NCBI RefSeq assembly: GCF_015163715.1
Contig: NZ_JADDUM010000114.1
Location: 1-32,406, forward strand
Source of the DNA: Pseudomonas cyclaminis
Lineage (GTDB): Bacteria; Pseudomonadota; Gammaproteobacteria; Pseudomonadales; Pseudomonadaceae
Length of the DNA stretch: 32,406 nucleotides
Direction: 5' to 3'
Shown: positions 18,194 through 24,887 of the stretch, in pieces
Numbering within the stretch: position 1 is the stretch's first letter
How the letters are laid out: each line of letters starts with the position of its first letter
Program-made: the position numbers and the translations under genes
Notes under the pieces: generated by a model
The model's input: only the letters and a program-made list of their open reading frames with translations
Database searches by the model: none
Told to the model about the DNA's origin: nothing

Positions 18194-18514
18194 TTACGCG
18201 GTTTCCAGCTGAGGGATCTGCATGCCGATCTTGGCCGAGGCAAAGTTCATGTCGCCGCTGGCAATGGACTGAGCCTTGAAGCCTTGGCCGATCAGATCCT
18301 TGATGTAGAGCTTGTTGTAGATGAACGCGAAGACGATGTTGCTGACGCCCATGGTGATCATCGCAATGACGAACTGGATCAAGCCATATTTCACGTCGCC
18401 GCGAAACAGTGCCGGGAAGCAACCGAAAAAGAAGGTTGTCCACGAAAAACCGACTGGAGCTTCCTTCATCGCGCCCGTATTCGGGTTTTTGAAAATGATC
18501 GATGTGTATGCCAT
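18194..18514 (-). CDS. Small membrane protein (DUF2628-like)
   Basis: A 106-residue protein starting MAYTSIIFKNPNTGAMKEAP. A short N-terminal region is followed by FSWTTFFFGCFPALFRGD, an amphipathic or membrane-dipping stretch, and a full membrane segment around residues 45-65. It resembles small DUF2628-type proteins of unknown function. GGAG lies six bases before the ATG. It ends at the strong terminator and is probably monocistronic. Confidence 0.78.
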   Translation of the reverse strand: MAYTSIIFKNPNTGAMKEAPVGFSWTTFFFGCFPALFRGDVKYGLIQFVIAMITMGVSNIVFAFIYNKLYIKDLIGQGFKAQSIASGDMNFASAKIGMQIPQLETA

Positions 18515-18863
18515 TTATTTCTCCATGTGCCCGTATGAGTAAGCGATACGCCGGGCTGCGCATCGCCGGATGATGTGTCCTTGTTCCGCTGCTCTTGCGC
18601 GCAGGCTCTCACCGTTTGGGCATGACCCAAGGTGGTGTAGAAGTGGGGGTGTGGAGTTGCAGCGTTTTGGGCGAGGAGCGCGGGGATACTGGATCCGCCG
18701 TCGTTGCCTGTTCCGATGCTACGTGGCAATGGCTGACGGGTTACAGGAGGGATGCATCCGCATACTGTTATTCGCCTACCTTGGCACATTTTGAATCATA
18801 TCATAGCGCTACTAGTGCGCGGGTAACAGGAGGGGGCGTCAGGGTTAAATCCCAGGCAACAAA
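18515..18863. other. Intergenic region at the left flank of the island
   Basis: About 350 bases hold no supported gene. Short frames in several phases lack ribosome sites and family features. The stretch should contain the promoter of the small membrane protein gene. ACAGGAGGG occurs twice, without a following gene. Confidence 0.5.
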
Positions 18864-18884
18864 AAACCCGCACTTGGCGGGTTT
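18864..18884 (-). terminator. Terminator on the chromosomal side of the left island junction
   Basis: AAACCCGC (18864-18871) pairs with GCGGGTTT (18877-18884). Read on the minus strand the stem is followed by a run of T. It lies 45 bases beyond the tRNA-Phe fragment, so it is probably the original terminator of tRNA-Phe before the island inserted. A second 7-bp stem, GTTTCAG/CTGAAAC (18892-18921), lies between. Confidence 0.7.
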
Positions 18885-18928
18885 CTTGTGTGTTTCAGAT
18901 GACGTTTGCACCACCTGAAACTAATTAG

Positions 18929-18961
18929 TGGTGCCCAGAGACGGAATCGAACCGCCGACAC
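18929..18961. repeat. Left attachment site (orphan tRNA-Phe 3' fragment)
   Basis: A 33-base exact copy of 26675-26707, which covers the CCA end, acceptor strand, T-arm and variable region of tRNA-Phe. The match ends at base 18961. A further GGAATCGAAC at 18963-18972 repeats the T-arm core at 18943-18952 with a 20-base period. Confidence 0.93.
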
Positions 18962-19020
18962 TGGAATCGAACTTGTAACCCCTTTGTTTACGTGGCTTGT
19001 GGGCCGACGTAGGTGCAAAA

Positions 19021-19042
19021 GTGTACCAGTCCTGTGTACCAG
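19021..19042. repeat. Paired direct repeat at the left end, candidate integrase arm sites
   Basis: GTGTACCAG occurs at 19021-19029 and 19034-19042, a period of 13 bases, about 60 bases inside the left attachment site. A similar TTTGTACG pair with the same 13-base period lies at the right end. Confidence 0.5.
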
Positions 19043-19052
19043 ATTCTAGGAT

Positions 19053-19541
19053 TTACCGGGTTCTCATCGGTCTTATTCGTCTTGGGGTGTGAGGGGCAGG
19101 CGGGGGGGCTTTCGGGTTGATGGGATACTCCGCTCCACAGCCTGTGCAGCGAAACTTCCCGGAGTCAGTGCGATTGTCCTGTAGCGGGTGGATTTGCTGC
19201 TTGTTGAAGCAGCCAGGGCAAGCGTAGTGCGGCGGGCTGCTCTTGAATTGGTTTACGACAGCACCACCATTGGTTTGGACGAGTTCGTAATCCTTCGCAC
19301 GCGTTGACCACGACTCCAGTACCTGCAATCGGCGCTGCAAATCCTCCCGCTCATTTTGCAATCGATTGAGTTCTTCACGGAGTGTAAACATGCCATCTTG
19401 GGCCTGGCCCAGGCGCTCAAGTGCTTCACTTATTTTTGCCTTTGCGTCCGAGTCTACTTTTGCGTCGTAAGCCGCGTTCAGGAGCCCTTTGGTAAGGGTA
19501 AGGCCTTGGAAGGCTGCACTTATAGTAGCGATGTCGATCAT
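19053..19541 (-). CDS. Zinc-ribbon protein with coiled coil, function unknown
   Basis: A 162-residue protein in three parts. Residues 1-35 are a short helical region (ISAAFQGLTLTKGLLNAAYD). Residues about 36-80 are a heptad-rich coiled coil (LREELNRLQNEREDLQRRLQ). Residues 105-140 hold a zinc ribbon with CPGC (C108, C111) and CTGC (C132, C135). The tail is proline and arginine rich. The N-terminal part recalls small proteins common in prophages and islands. AGGGA lies eight bases before the ATG. It is the outermost gene at the left end of the island, downstream of the HEPN gene with a 134-base gap. Possible roles are nucleic-acid binding or a damage sensor. Confidence 0.72.
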   Translation of the reverse strand: MIDIATISAAFQGLTLTKGLLNAAYDAKVDSDAKAKISEALERLGQAQDGMFTLREELNRLQNEREDLQRRLQVLESWSTRAKDYELVQTNGGAVVNQFKSSPPHYACPGCFNKQQIHPLQDNRTDSGKFRCTGCGAEYPINPKAPPPAPHTPRRIRPMRTR

Positions 19542-19675
19542 GGCGCTATCCCTAACTAGTTGAGTGTCGCACCGTCGGGGGGGGCCAGTACGGCCACCAT
19601 CAACGAGCTATAAAACTTAAACCTATCACCTAACCTAATTGATTCCGGTCGAGCATTGGCTGCGAACCGTCTTGA

Positions 19676-20272
19676 CTAATCCATGAGTCGGAACCAATCT
19701 CGGAGACTAAGTTTGAGTCTTAGTATCTCGTCTTCGGCCAATACGCTGCAGTGAGCTATTGGGTTTCTTAGTGAATTGAGATTGAACATTACTTTGTCCA
19801 TCGCCTTAACATTGTTGAGGATGCCGGAAAAAACTTGCCAGTTGGAACGTATGATCTCCCCGAGCTCACCAAAATTAGTATAGTCAAGTGGGTCCGATGA
19901 ACGAGGTGTGATGCCGGAATCTCGCTCTCTCTGTATTCGCTTTCTAACATCCCCTACGATTTGTTGTGGAATTACCTTGTCACTCCACCATTCGGGACCG
20001 TGCGTTAGGGCAAGCAACTCCGTTATCTGGCTTCTTATTGTTTTTTCAAGGCAGTAGAACAGTTCGTAACTATGCGCCATCTCCGCAGCTTCATCACGTA
20101 GCGCTTTTGCAAATTGAGGGAAGTAAGCTCTCTCTATATCACTCTGCGTTTCTTCTCGTGATGCAGCGTTGTCTCGCAATGATAAGTCTAACCTTTTCTC
20201 CAGTTGATCAATTTCTGACTCAATCAGCATGTTAGTCATTCCGAAGGATTTAACTTGTTCTTCAAATGCCAT
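19676..20272 (-). CDS. HEPN-domain protein (Swt1-type), probable RNase toxin
   Basis: A 198-residue protein. After an N-terminal helical region (1-65) comes a Swt1-type HEPN domain: YELFYCLEKTIRSQI (69-83), HGPEWWSDKVIP (91-102), DYTNFGELGEIIRSNWQVF (130-148) and LNSLRNPIAH (165-174). The R-N-x3-H motif (R169, N170, H174) is the catalytic pattern of HEPN ribonucleases, which cut RNA in toxin-antitoxin and abortive-infection systems. It starts two bases after the DUF5343 gene with GGAG inside that gene's end, so the two are co-translated. Base composition is more AT-rich than the chromosome around the island. The toxin role is inferred from the domain and context. Confidence 0.8.
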   Translation of the reverse strand: MAFEEQVKSFGMTNMLIESEIDQLEKRLDLSLRDNAASREETQSDIERAYFPQFAKALRDEAAEMAHSYELFYCLEKTIRSQITELLALTHGPEWWSDKVIPQQIVGDVRKRIQRERDSGITPRSSDPLDYTNFGELGEIIRSNWQVFSGILNNVKAMDKVMFNLNSLRNPIAHCSVLAEDEILRLKLSLRDWFRLMD

Positions 20273-20274
20273 TG

Positions 20275-20925
20275 CTAATCTCCCAGAATGTGCTCTTTCA
20301 AACTCTTGAATATGGCATTAAAAACCTCAATGTCTTTTGTGGCTGGTAGGTTGAGATTTATTGTGTACGCAAGATTGATCCCTTTTGCGCTTTGCTGGTG
20401 AGAGGACGTTTGTATCGGTGGTGGGAGAAGAGGTGGCTCTGAGGAGTGGATTCTGCTAACTATCGGATCTCCGGATTCACTTCCGTCATCATTTGCAGTA
20501 TCAAAGTCAGCTATTTTCCGTAACGCATTAATGGTTGCTATAGTGAACTTAGTTGCAGACGACGCTTTTTCTCCTCCAGTGCACTCAACAACCATGCCAC
20601 GTATTTGCTCGTCACTCGCATCATGAAGATATTCATTCATTTCGTACAAGCGTTGGTAAAGCTTTCTGAATGCTTTGCCTACCGCTATTCTCGATTTTTC
20701 GGGGTTTCTAAATTCTTTATATAAATCGGTAGGAGAGCCGTCACTTGCGACAAATCCCATTTTTTTCAACAGGGGAATACACCCTGCGGCGGTGCCACCT
20801 TTCATGCCTAGTTTTGTCGAGACAAAGTCCTGAGTGAATCTCTCCGGAGTTGAGGCGGTCTTTATCTTCTCCAGCATATTTACTAGCGTACCAACGGAGT
20901 TACTGTACGGGAGGTTTTCGGCCAT
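20275..20925 (-). CDS. DUF5343 protein, partner of the HEPN gene
   Basis: A 216-residue protein. The N-terminal domain (1-140) matches DUF5343: ENLPYSNSVGTLVNMLEKI, FTQDFVSTKLGMKGGTAAG, IPLLKKMGFVASDGSPTDLY and FRNPEKSRIAVGKAFRKLY. It looks like a winged-helix fold followed by helices. After a flexible, proline-rich linker (145-183) comes a C-terminal strand-helix, YTINLNLPATKDIEVFNAIF, possibly for pairing. It is the first gene of the DUF5343-HEPN operon, with AAGGA ten bases before its ATG. It may sense a trigger or restrain the HEPN protein. No experimental role is known to me for this pair. Confidence 0.8.
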   Translation of the reverse strand: MAENLPYSNSVGTLVNMLEKIKTASTPERFTQDFVSTKLGMKGGTAAGCIPLLKKMGFVASDGSPTDLYKEFRNPEKSRIAVGKAFRKLYQRLYEMNEYLHDASDEQIRGMVVECTGGEKASSATKFTIATINALRKIADFDTANDDGSESGDPIVSRIHSSEPPLLPPPIQTSSHQQSAKGINLAYTINLNLPATKDIEVFNAIFKSLKEHILGD

Positions 20926-21593
20926 TGTAGATGTCCTTTTGAGGCGTTAGTTTTCGGTCCATGACACCGTGCGCAGCGGCGTGGTTCTATCGATACTACC
21001 CCTAAGGTAAGCGAACCTACTCTGCGCCGACAAGTGCGTATTCGAAAACCTCACAAACCATCATCACCCAGATCCTGCGCAGCCCCCGAAGTGCGGCAAA
21101 ATCTATCTGCAAGGTCAGGTACGCCAGCGACGTGTCGACACTGTCGACCTGGCATAGATAATCGTAGGGCGCGTCTACACCGATATTAGTATAGGTGTGG
21201 CTATTTTATAGCAGAAATCTATGAGCCTTTAAGTTATACCAGTGCCTCGATTTCTCCCCCCCTCCCCGGGTAGGTCTGCTGAGGGTAAAGTTCCGGCAGT
21301 ATCCAATTTCTAAACTCACTCAAAGTATTCAGGATCGCGTAGCTGCGCTATTCCTGGCGTCATTTTGGGGGGCTCGCGGGTCGATTGTGAGGTACGGGTA
21401 ATTCGAGAGTATGGCGCCCCCATTCGCTTTATGAGCGGGTCGCACAAAACGTGATTCCTTGACGTGCGGGGGCGTGGGCGATGCTTGCCCTTGTTTTCTT
21501 TGTATTGCTTGAATCTGGGGATGACGTGTTTATTTGGGTATACCTGAACAGCCACGGATAAGGGTGTGGTCATGCGTATCCGTTTAGGTCTCA
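20926..21593. other. Island intergenic region upstream of the DUF5343 operon
   Basis: A 668-base stretch between the minus-strand DUF5343 operon and the plus-strand serine recombinase gene. It contains GTCGAC twice as GTCGACACTGTCGAC (21134-21148) and an imperfect inverted repeat TACACC/GGTGTG near 21177-21200. A minus-strand open frame at 21316-21594 (92 codons, basic, starting inside the recombinase promoter) has no recognised domain and is not called. Confidence 0.5.
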
Positions 21594-21622
21594 TTGACCA
21601 CTCTTGCGACCACGGCTATAGT
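21594..21622 (+). promoter_or_regulatory. Sigma-70 promoter of the serine recombinase gene
   Basis: The -35 is TTGACC (21594-21599) and the -10 is TATAGT (21617-21622), with a 17-base spacer. It lies 34 bases before the recombinase ATG. GACCAC repeats overlap it, which suggests repression or autoregulation. Confidence 0.7.
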
Positions 21623-21642
21623 GACCACACTTATACGACCAC
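21596..21642. repeat. Four GACCAC direct repeats over the recombinase promoter
   Basis: GACCAC occurs at 21596, 21608, 21623 and 21637 (starts), spaced 12, 15 and 14 bases, with an inverted copy GTGGTC at 21566-21571. The array covers the -35, spacer and start region of the promoter. It looks like an operator array or recombinase binding site. Confidence 0.65.
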
Positions 21643-21656
21643 AGGACCTTCACTCC

Positions 21657-22310
21657 ATGTTCATCCGTGCCTACCTCCGCGCCTCCACCGCCGAACAAGA
21701 CGCCACAAGGGCAAAACAGTCGTTGGTGGACTTCGCCAAGTACCACGGGCACCCCATAGCCACGACCTACATCGAGAACGTAAGCGGAGCGTCCCTACAG
21801 CGGCCTCAACTTTTCCGCTTGTTGGACGACGCTCACCCCGGGGACGTGCTCCTGATTGAACAGGTAGACCGGCTATCACGTCTGACGGAGGACGACTGGA
21901 AGAAACTCCTGATGGTCATCAAAGCCAAGGGCGTTAAGGTCGTGTCTCTGGACTTGCCGACGTCACACGTGGCCATGGCACCGGCTAACACGAATAACGC
22001 CGCTGACGCCTTCACAGGACGCGTCATAGAGGCCGTCAACGCCATGTTGTTGGACATGCTCGCAGCTGTAGCCAGGAAGGATTACGAAGATCGTCTCCGG
22101 CGTCAGCGGCAGGGCATTGAGAAGGCCAAGAACGACAAGCGTTACGTGGGTAAGTCTATCGACCAAGACAAGCACAAACGCATTCTGGCGTGCTTGGCGA
22201 AGGGTATGGGCATCCGTGAAACAGCATTAGCCACCGGCACCAGTACGGCGACTGTGCAACGAGCCAAGCGCCTATCAACCACTGCCGTGACCACGTCTTT
22301 ACCAACCTGA
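21657..22310 (+). CDS. Serine recombinase (resolvase/invertase family)
   Basis: A 217-residue site-specific recombinase. The catalytic serine is S10 in AYLRAST. Further resolvase motifs are GDVLLIEQVDRLSRL, with its D-R-L-S-R segment, and VKVVSLDLPTSH. A long helix follows (VNAMLLDMLAAVARKDYEDR), then the RRQRQGIEKAKN segment and a helix-turn-helix (KGMGIRETALATGTSTATVQ). The ATG at 21657 gives the normal start. The open frame extends 21 codons upstream, but through the promoter. It may resolve multimers of the excised element, invert a segment or control copy state. It is separate from the tyrosine integrase that targets tRNA-Phe. Confidence 0.92.
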   Translation: MFIRAYLRASTAEQDATRAKQSLVDFAKYHGHPIATTYIENVSGASLQRPQLFRLLDDAHPGDVLLIEQVDRLSRLTEDDWKKLLMVIKAKGVKVVSLDLPTSHVAMAPANTNNAADAFTGRVIEAVNAMLLDMLAAVARKDYEDRLRRQRQGIEKAKNDKRYVGKSIDQDKHKRILACLAKGMGIRETALATGTSTATVQRAKRLSTTAVTTSLPT

Positions 22311-22562
22311 TATTTCACGAGCGGGGGGGTTGCCATTTACTGAGTGGTTTTTCTATGGGGCTCTCGTTAACCAAAAACCCCCAAATAATCCCTTACCATT
22401 TACCAATTTGGTAACTCCATTTTTATCTGACGGAACCCTGAGAGCCTTTATTATAAAGGCCTGTAGCCATTTTGTTCCAGTGCTATCCATGTCACCCTTT
22501 CTAGATAAACAATTTCGTATAGTGCTTACTGGAACGACATTCACAAACAGAGGCATCCTCCA
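22311..22562. other. AT-rich region with palindromes, possible origin or control region
   Basis: A 252-base stretch, lower in GC than its surroundings. It holds TTACCAATTTGGTAA (22400-22414), preceded by another TTACCA copy, GCCTTTA/TAAAGGC (22444-22460, 3-base loop), and GTTCCAGT/ACTGGAAC (22474-22481 and 22528-22535). It lies upstream of the Rep-like gene. Two open frames on opposite strands here show no protein features. The origin role is inference from position and structure only. Confidence 0.4.
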
Positions 22563-22697
22563 ATGGACGCTATTGCAAATCTAGCCAAGGCTCTGTCCCA
22601 CGCTGACCCAGCCGTTTTGATTACCTGTGTATCCATCGTCGCCCTGGTTGTTCTTTCCCAAGTGGTCAGGCACCTGACTAATTCGAAGAAGGACTAA
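22563..22697 (+). CDS. Small single-pass membrane protein (44 residues)
   Basis: The frame reads MDAIANLAKALSHADPAVLI and continues through a hydrophobic stretch (TCVSIVALVVLSQVV, 21-35) to a charged tail ending SKKD. GAGG lies ten bases upstream. It ends six bases before the next gene, so the two are probably co-transcribed. A single membrane segment with a short basic tail is seen in small plasmid and phage proteins of many roles; none can be assigned. Confidence 0.6.
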   Translation: MDAIANLAKALSHADPAVLITCVSIVALVVLSQVVRHLTNSKKD

Positions 22698-22702
22698 TCG
22701 CA

Positions 22703-23371
22703 ATGGCTTATGCGTTCAGCAAATTGCTTACTGGATGGACCCGGGAAAATGGATGTGACCTGCGGGCGTTCCCGGCCGGACCTTCGACTGGGGCAAGCAT
22801 CTCAGCTCTGAAGTGTCTTCTGGCTATAGCCGTGCAGGCGGATTTCAAGACGGACTCGGCAATCGTTTCCTACAACGACTTCGAAACCCTTACAGGTCTC
22901 TCCCGGCCAATGATTAGGAAAGGGCTCGATGTCTTGAGTGACCTAAAGCTCATCCGTGTACAGGGCGGTTACGCCCATAAATATACGGTGCAGCCAATCA
23001 AAGACACCTACTGGGCGAAAATCCCAACAGAGCTACTGAAACGAAACCTGAAGGACATTGGGAATCGCGGGGTCGTGTGCTTGGGGGCCTTGAAAATCTA
23101 TATTCTGCTCGCCGCTAGGCGGAATAATGACTACGACTGGACTGCACAAACGTATGAACACCTCGAGCAAGCCACTGGCGTCAGGCGAGCGGATATTCGG
23201 GCATGCCTGTCCATGCTTTATTCTGCGCGGCTGCTCCATGCAGACACTGTCACCTTGGAAGGGCGAGACCAGTTCCAGGCTTACTTCATCCGTGGTCTAA
23301 CTATCAAAGACCCACGTTTGGGGAGGACCGTTGAGGAAGATGTCGCCTATGCCAGAGGTCGACAGGTTTGA
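22703..23371 (+). CDS. Winged-helix DNA-binding protein, replication-initiator-like
   Basis: A 222-residue protein with two winged-helix-like units. In the first, SIVSYN-type residues lead into FETLTGLSRPMIRKGLDVL (about 59-78) and a wing, LIRVQGGYAHKYTV. The second has YEHLEQATGVRRADIRACLS (about 151-170) followed by a hairpin. Two tandem winged helices are the layout of many plasmid replication initiators and of DnaD-like proteins. AAGGA lies ten bases upstream. It follows an AT-rich palindrome region and precedes a ParB-like gene. The replication role is inferred; a regulator of the island is the alternative. Confidence 0.68.
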   Translation: MAYAFSKLLTGWTRENGCDLRAFPAGPSTGASISALKCLLAIAVQADFKTDSAIVSYNDFETLTGLSRPMIRKGLDVLSDLKLIRVQGGYAHKYTVQPIKDTYWAKIPTELLKRNLKDIGNRGVVCLGALKIYILLAARRNNDYDWTAQTYEHLEQATGVRRADIRACLSMLYSARLLHADTVTLEGRDQFQAYFIRGLTIKDPRLGRTVEEDVAYARGRQV

Positions 23372-23700
23372 ACGTCCTATGCAGTGGTGGCATAAGGCTG
23401 AAATTCGTAGGTCAGCACCAACCAGCCCGGGGCGCACCCGGGAAGGTTCGGTCTGTTACCTGATGGCCTAAGCCATGAATCGTCAGAACCCAGGGATAAC
23501 CAGGGCGACGATCCGAATGCCCCAATAAAGCGCCTTTAGCACCCGTCCTTGGGAATTACCGCCATTCCTTGTACAACCGCACCTGGCATTCCGTCTGGTA
23601 CACCTCAAACACCCATCCCCTGCGAACAAACTCACCCTGCCCGGACCACTATGGCGGGGCGCTTGTGTTTGCTATCACGATCCCCAAGGAACACTCATCC
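23372..23700. other. Intergenic region with a GC-rich hairpin
   Basis: A 329-base stretch. CCCGGG (23426-23431) pairs with CCCGGG (23437-23442) around a 5-base loop, with outer ACC/GGT pairs at 23421 and 23447. It follows the Rep-like gene and may slow or end transcription, although no T-tract follows. The rest shows no supported gene; a frame open from 23569 is used only from the ATG at 23701. Confidence 0.45.
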
Positions 23701-23982
23701 ATGTACCGCAACATCCCCTCAACCCTTGTCCGGTTCAATTTGCATATGCGCCGTGACCATGTCCAACGTCTTGCGCAACTTGCCCAGTGCCTAGTGAAGA
23801 AGAAAGGCCGCGACGTCCGCTTGGCCGAAGCTATCGAGCTCGCCCTAGTTGCTGGGCTTCACTGGAAGGACACCGACCTCCTGGATTTGGCCATGCCCGA
23901 CCAAGCTGCACCCTACTGGCTCCAGGTAGGACCCGTAAGGCGTCCAGGTAGCGTCATCGCCCCCCGCTCCATCGAGCTGTAA
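23701..23982 (+). CDS. Small hypothetical island protein, possibly DNA-binding
   Basis: A 93-residue protein starting MYRNIPSTLVRFNLHMRRDH. Its N-terminal strand (STLVRFNLHM) followed by two helices (VQRLAQLAQCL, RLAEAIELALVAGL) resembles a ribbon-helix-helix layout, but the match is not decisive. AAGGAA lies upstream of the ATG. It ends nine bases before the ParB-like gene, so the two are probably one operon. A small repressor or partition accessory is possible. Confidence 0.6.
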   Translation: MYRNIPSTLVRFNLHMRRDHVQRLAQLAQCLVKKKGRDVRLAEAIELALVAGLHWKDTDLLDLAMPDQAAPYWLQVGPVRRPGSVIAPRSIEL

Positions 23983-23991
23983 GGGGGCCAC

Positions 23992-24708
23992 ATGGGAAAC
24001 TTATCCACGACGACAGCCACCACCTCCACCACAGCAAAAGTCACCATTGCCCAGCTCTGCCGCTCCAAAGACTTCCAAGTACGGTCGAAGCTCTGTCTTC
24101 ACACGGTTCAACGATACGCAACGGCTATCAAGGCGGGGCAGGTATTACCACCGCTCCAAGTTGCTTTGGTTGACGGCGTACCTTGCCTTGTTGACGGCTA
24201 TCACCGAGCTGAAGCCCTGGAGTACCTGGGCTACCTGGAAGCGGAGGCGGTCATCACCGAAACCACCAGGGACGATGCTCAATGGATGGCAGCCAATGCC
24301 AACCTGACCCACGGGCTCCCCCTGAAATCCCGTGAGCTGCGGGAGGTCTTCAAGGTCTACATGCGCACTGGTCGCTACAAGAAGGGTCGAGGGCAGTGGA
24401 AGTCCTACCGTGAAATAGCCCAGGATTTAGGCCGACCACACACCACCATCCGGCTCTGGATGGAGAAGGACTTCAAGAAACTGTTCAACCAATACGGCGA
24501 CGCCAATCGAAGGGCCAAGGGGGACGACAGCGTCCGCCCACCACCTCCTCCAGGAGACGCAAGGGCCGCTATTGACCACCTCGACGCCGTCCGCAACGCC
24601 TTCCAGGAAACAGCCTGCCCTGAGGCACGCGAGGCCATACGGGTCTACCTCAAAGCTCTCAGTGACGATCTGCTGGCTGACTGGAAAAACAGGATGGCCG
24701 ACTTCTAA
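23992..24708 (+). CDS. ParB/Srx-superfamily protein with helix-turn-helix
   Basis: A 238-residue protein. The N-terminal domain (about 16-105) has the ParB-type strand pattern and the motif LVDGYHRAEAL (66-76), equivalent to the DG-x-H-R region of ParB/Srx domains. A helix-turn-helix follows (SYREIAQDLGRPHTTIRLWM, about 138-157), then a proline-rich linker and a helical C-terminus. No ParA gene is present on the island. It may be an orphan partition or regulatory protein, and CTPase activity is possible for the superfamily. It is the last gene of the plus-strand group. Confidence 0.82.
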   Translation: MGNLSTTTATTSTTAKVTIAQLCRSKDFQVRSKLCLHTVQRYATAIKAGQVLPPLQVALVDGVPCLVDGYHRAEALEYLGYLEAEAVITETTRDDAQWMAANANLTHGLPLKSRELREVFKVYMRTGRYKKGRGQWKSYREIAQDLGRPHTTIRLWMEKDFKKLFNQYGDANRRAKGDDSVRPPPPPGDARAAIDHLDAVRNAFQETACPEAREAIRVYLKALSDDLLADWKNRMADF

Positions 24709-24887
24709 CGTTTTCCCCTCCAGCCCATGCCATACGGGCTTCTGAGCCTCTACTGTTCAATTTGTACACCCCGTACCGACACCAGAAGGGCGCAGCCCAG
24801 AAAAAACGTGGTTTGCAGCGAATCCAAGTAAACATTGAACCCCTGCTGGGGGAATGACGTACCCGCGTCTGCCCCCCCCTGTAGCTT

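Noticed and set aside
21316..21594. Minus-strand frame of 92 codons in the island intergenic region
   Set aside because: It has no recognisable domain, and its start lies within the recombinase promoter and repeats. It is not excluded, but unsupported.
21596..21642. Short regular repeats considered as a CRISPR array
   Set aside because: The repeat unit is only six bases, the spacing is 12-15 bases, and no cas genes are present.
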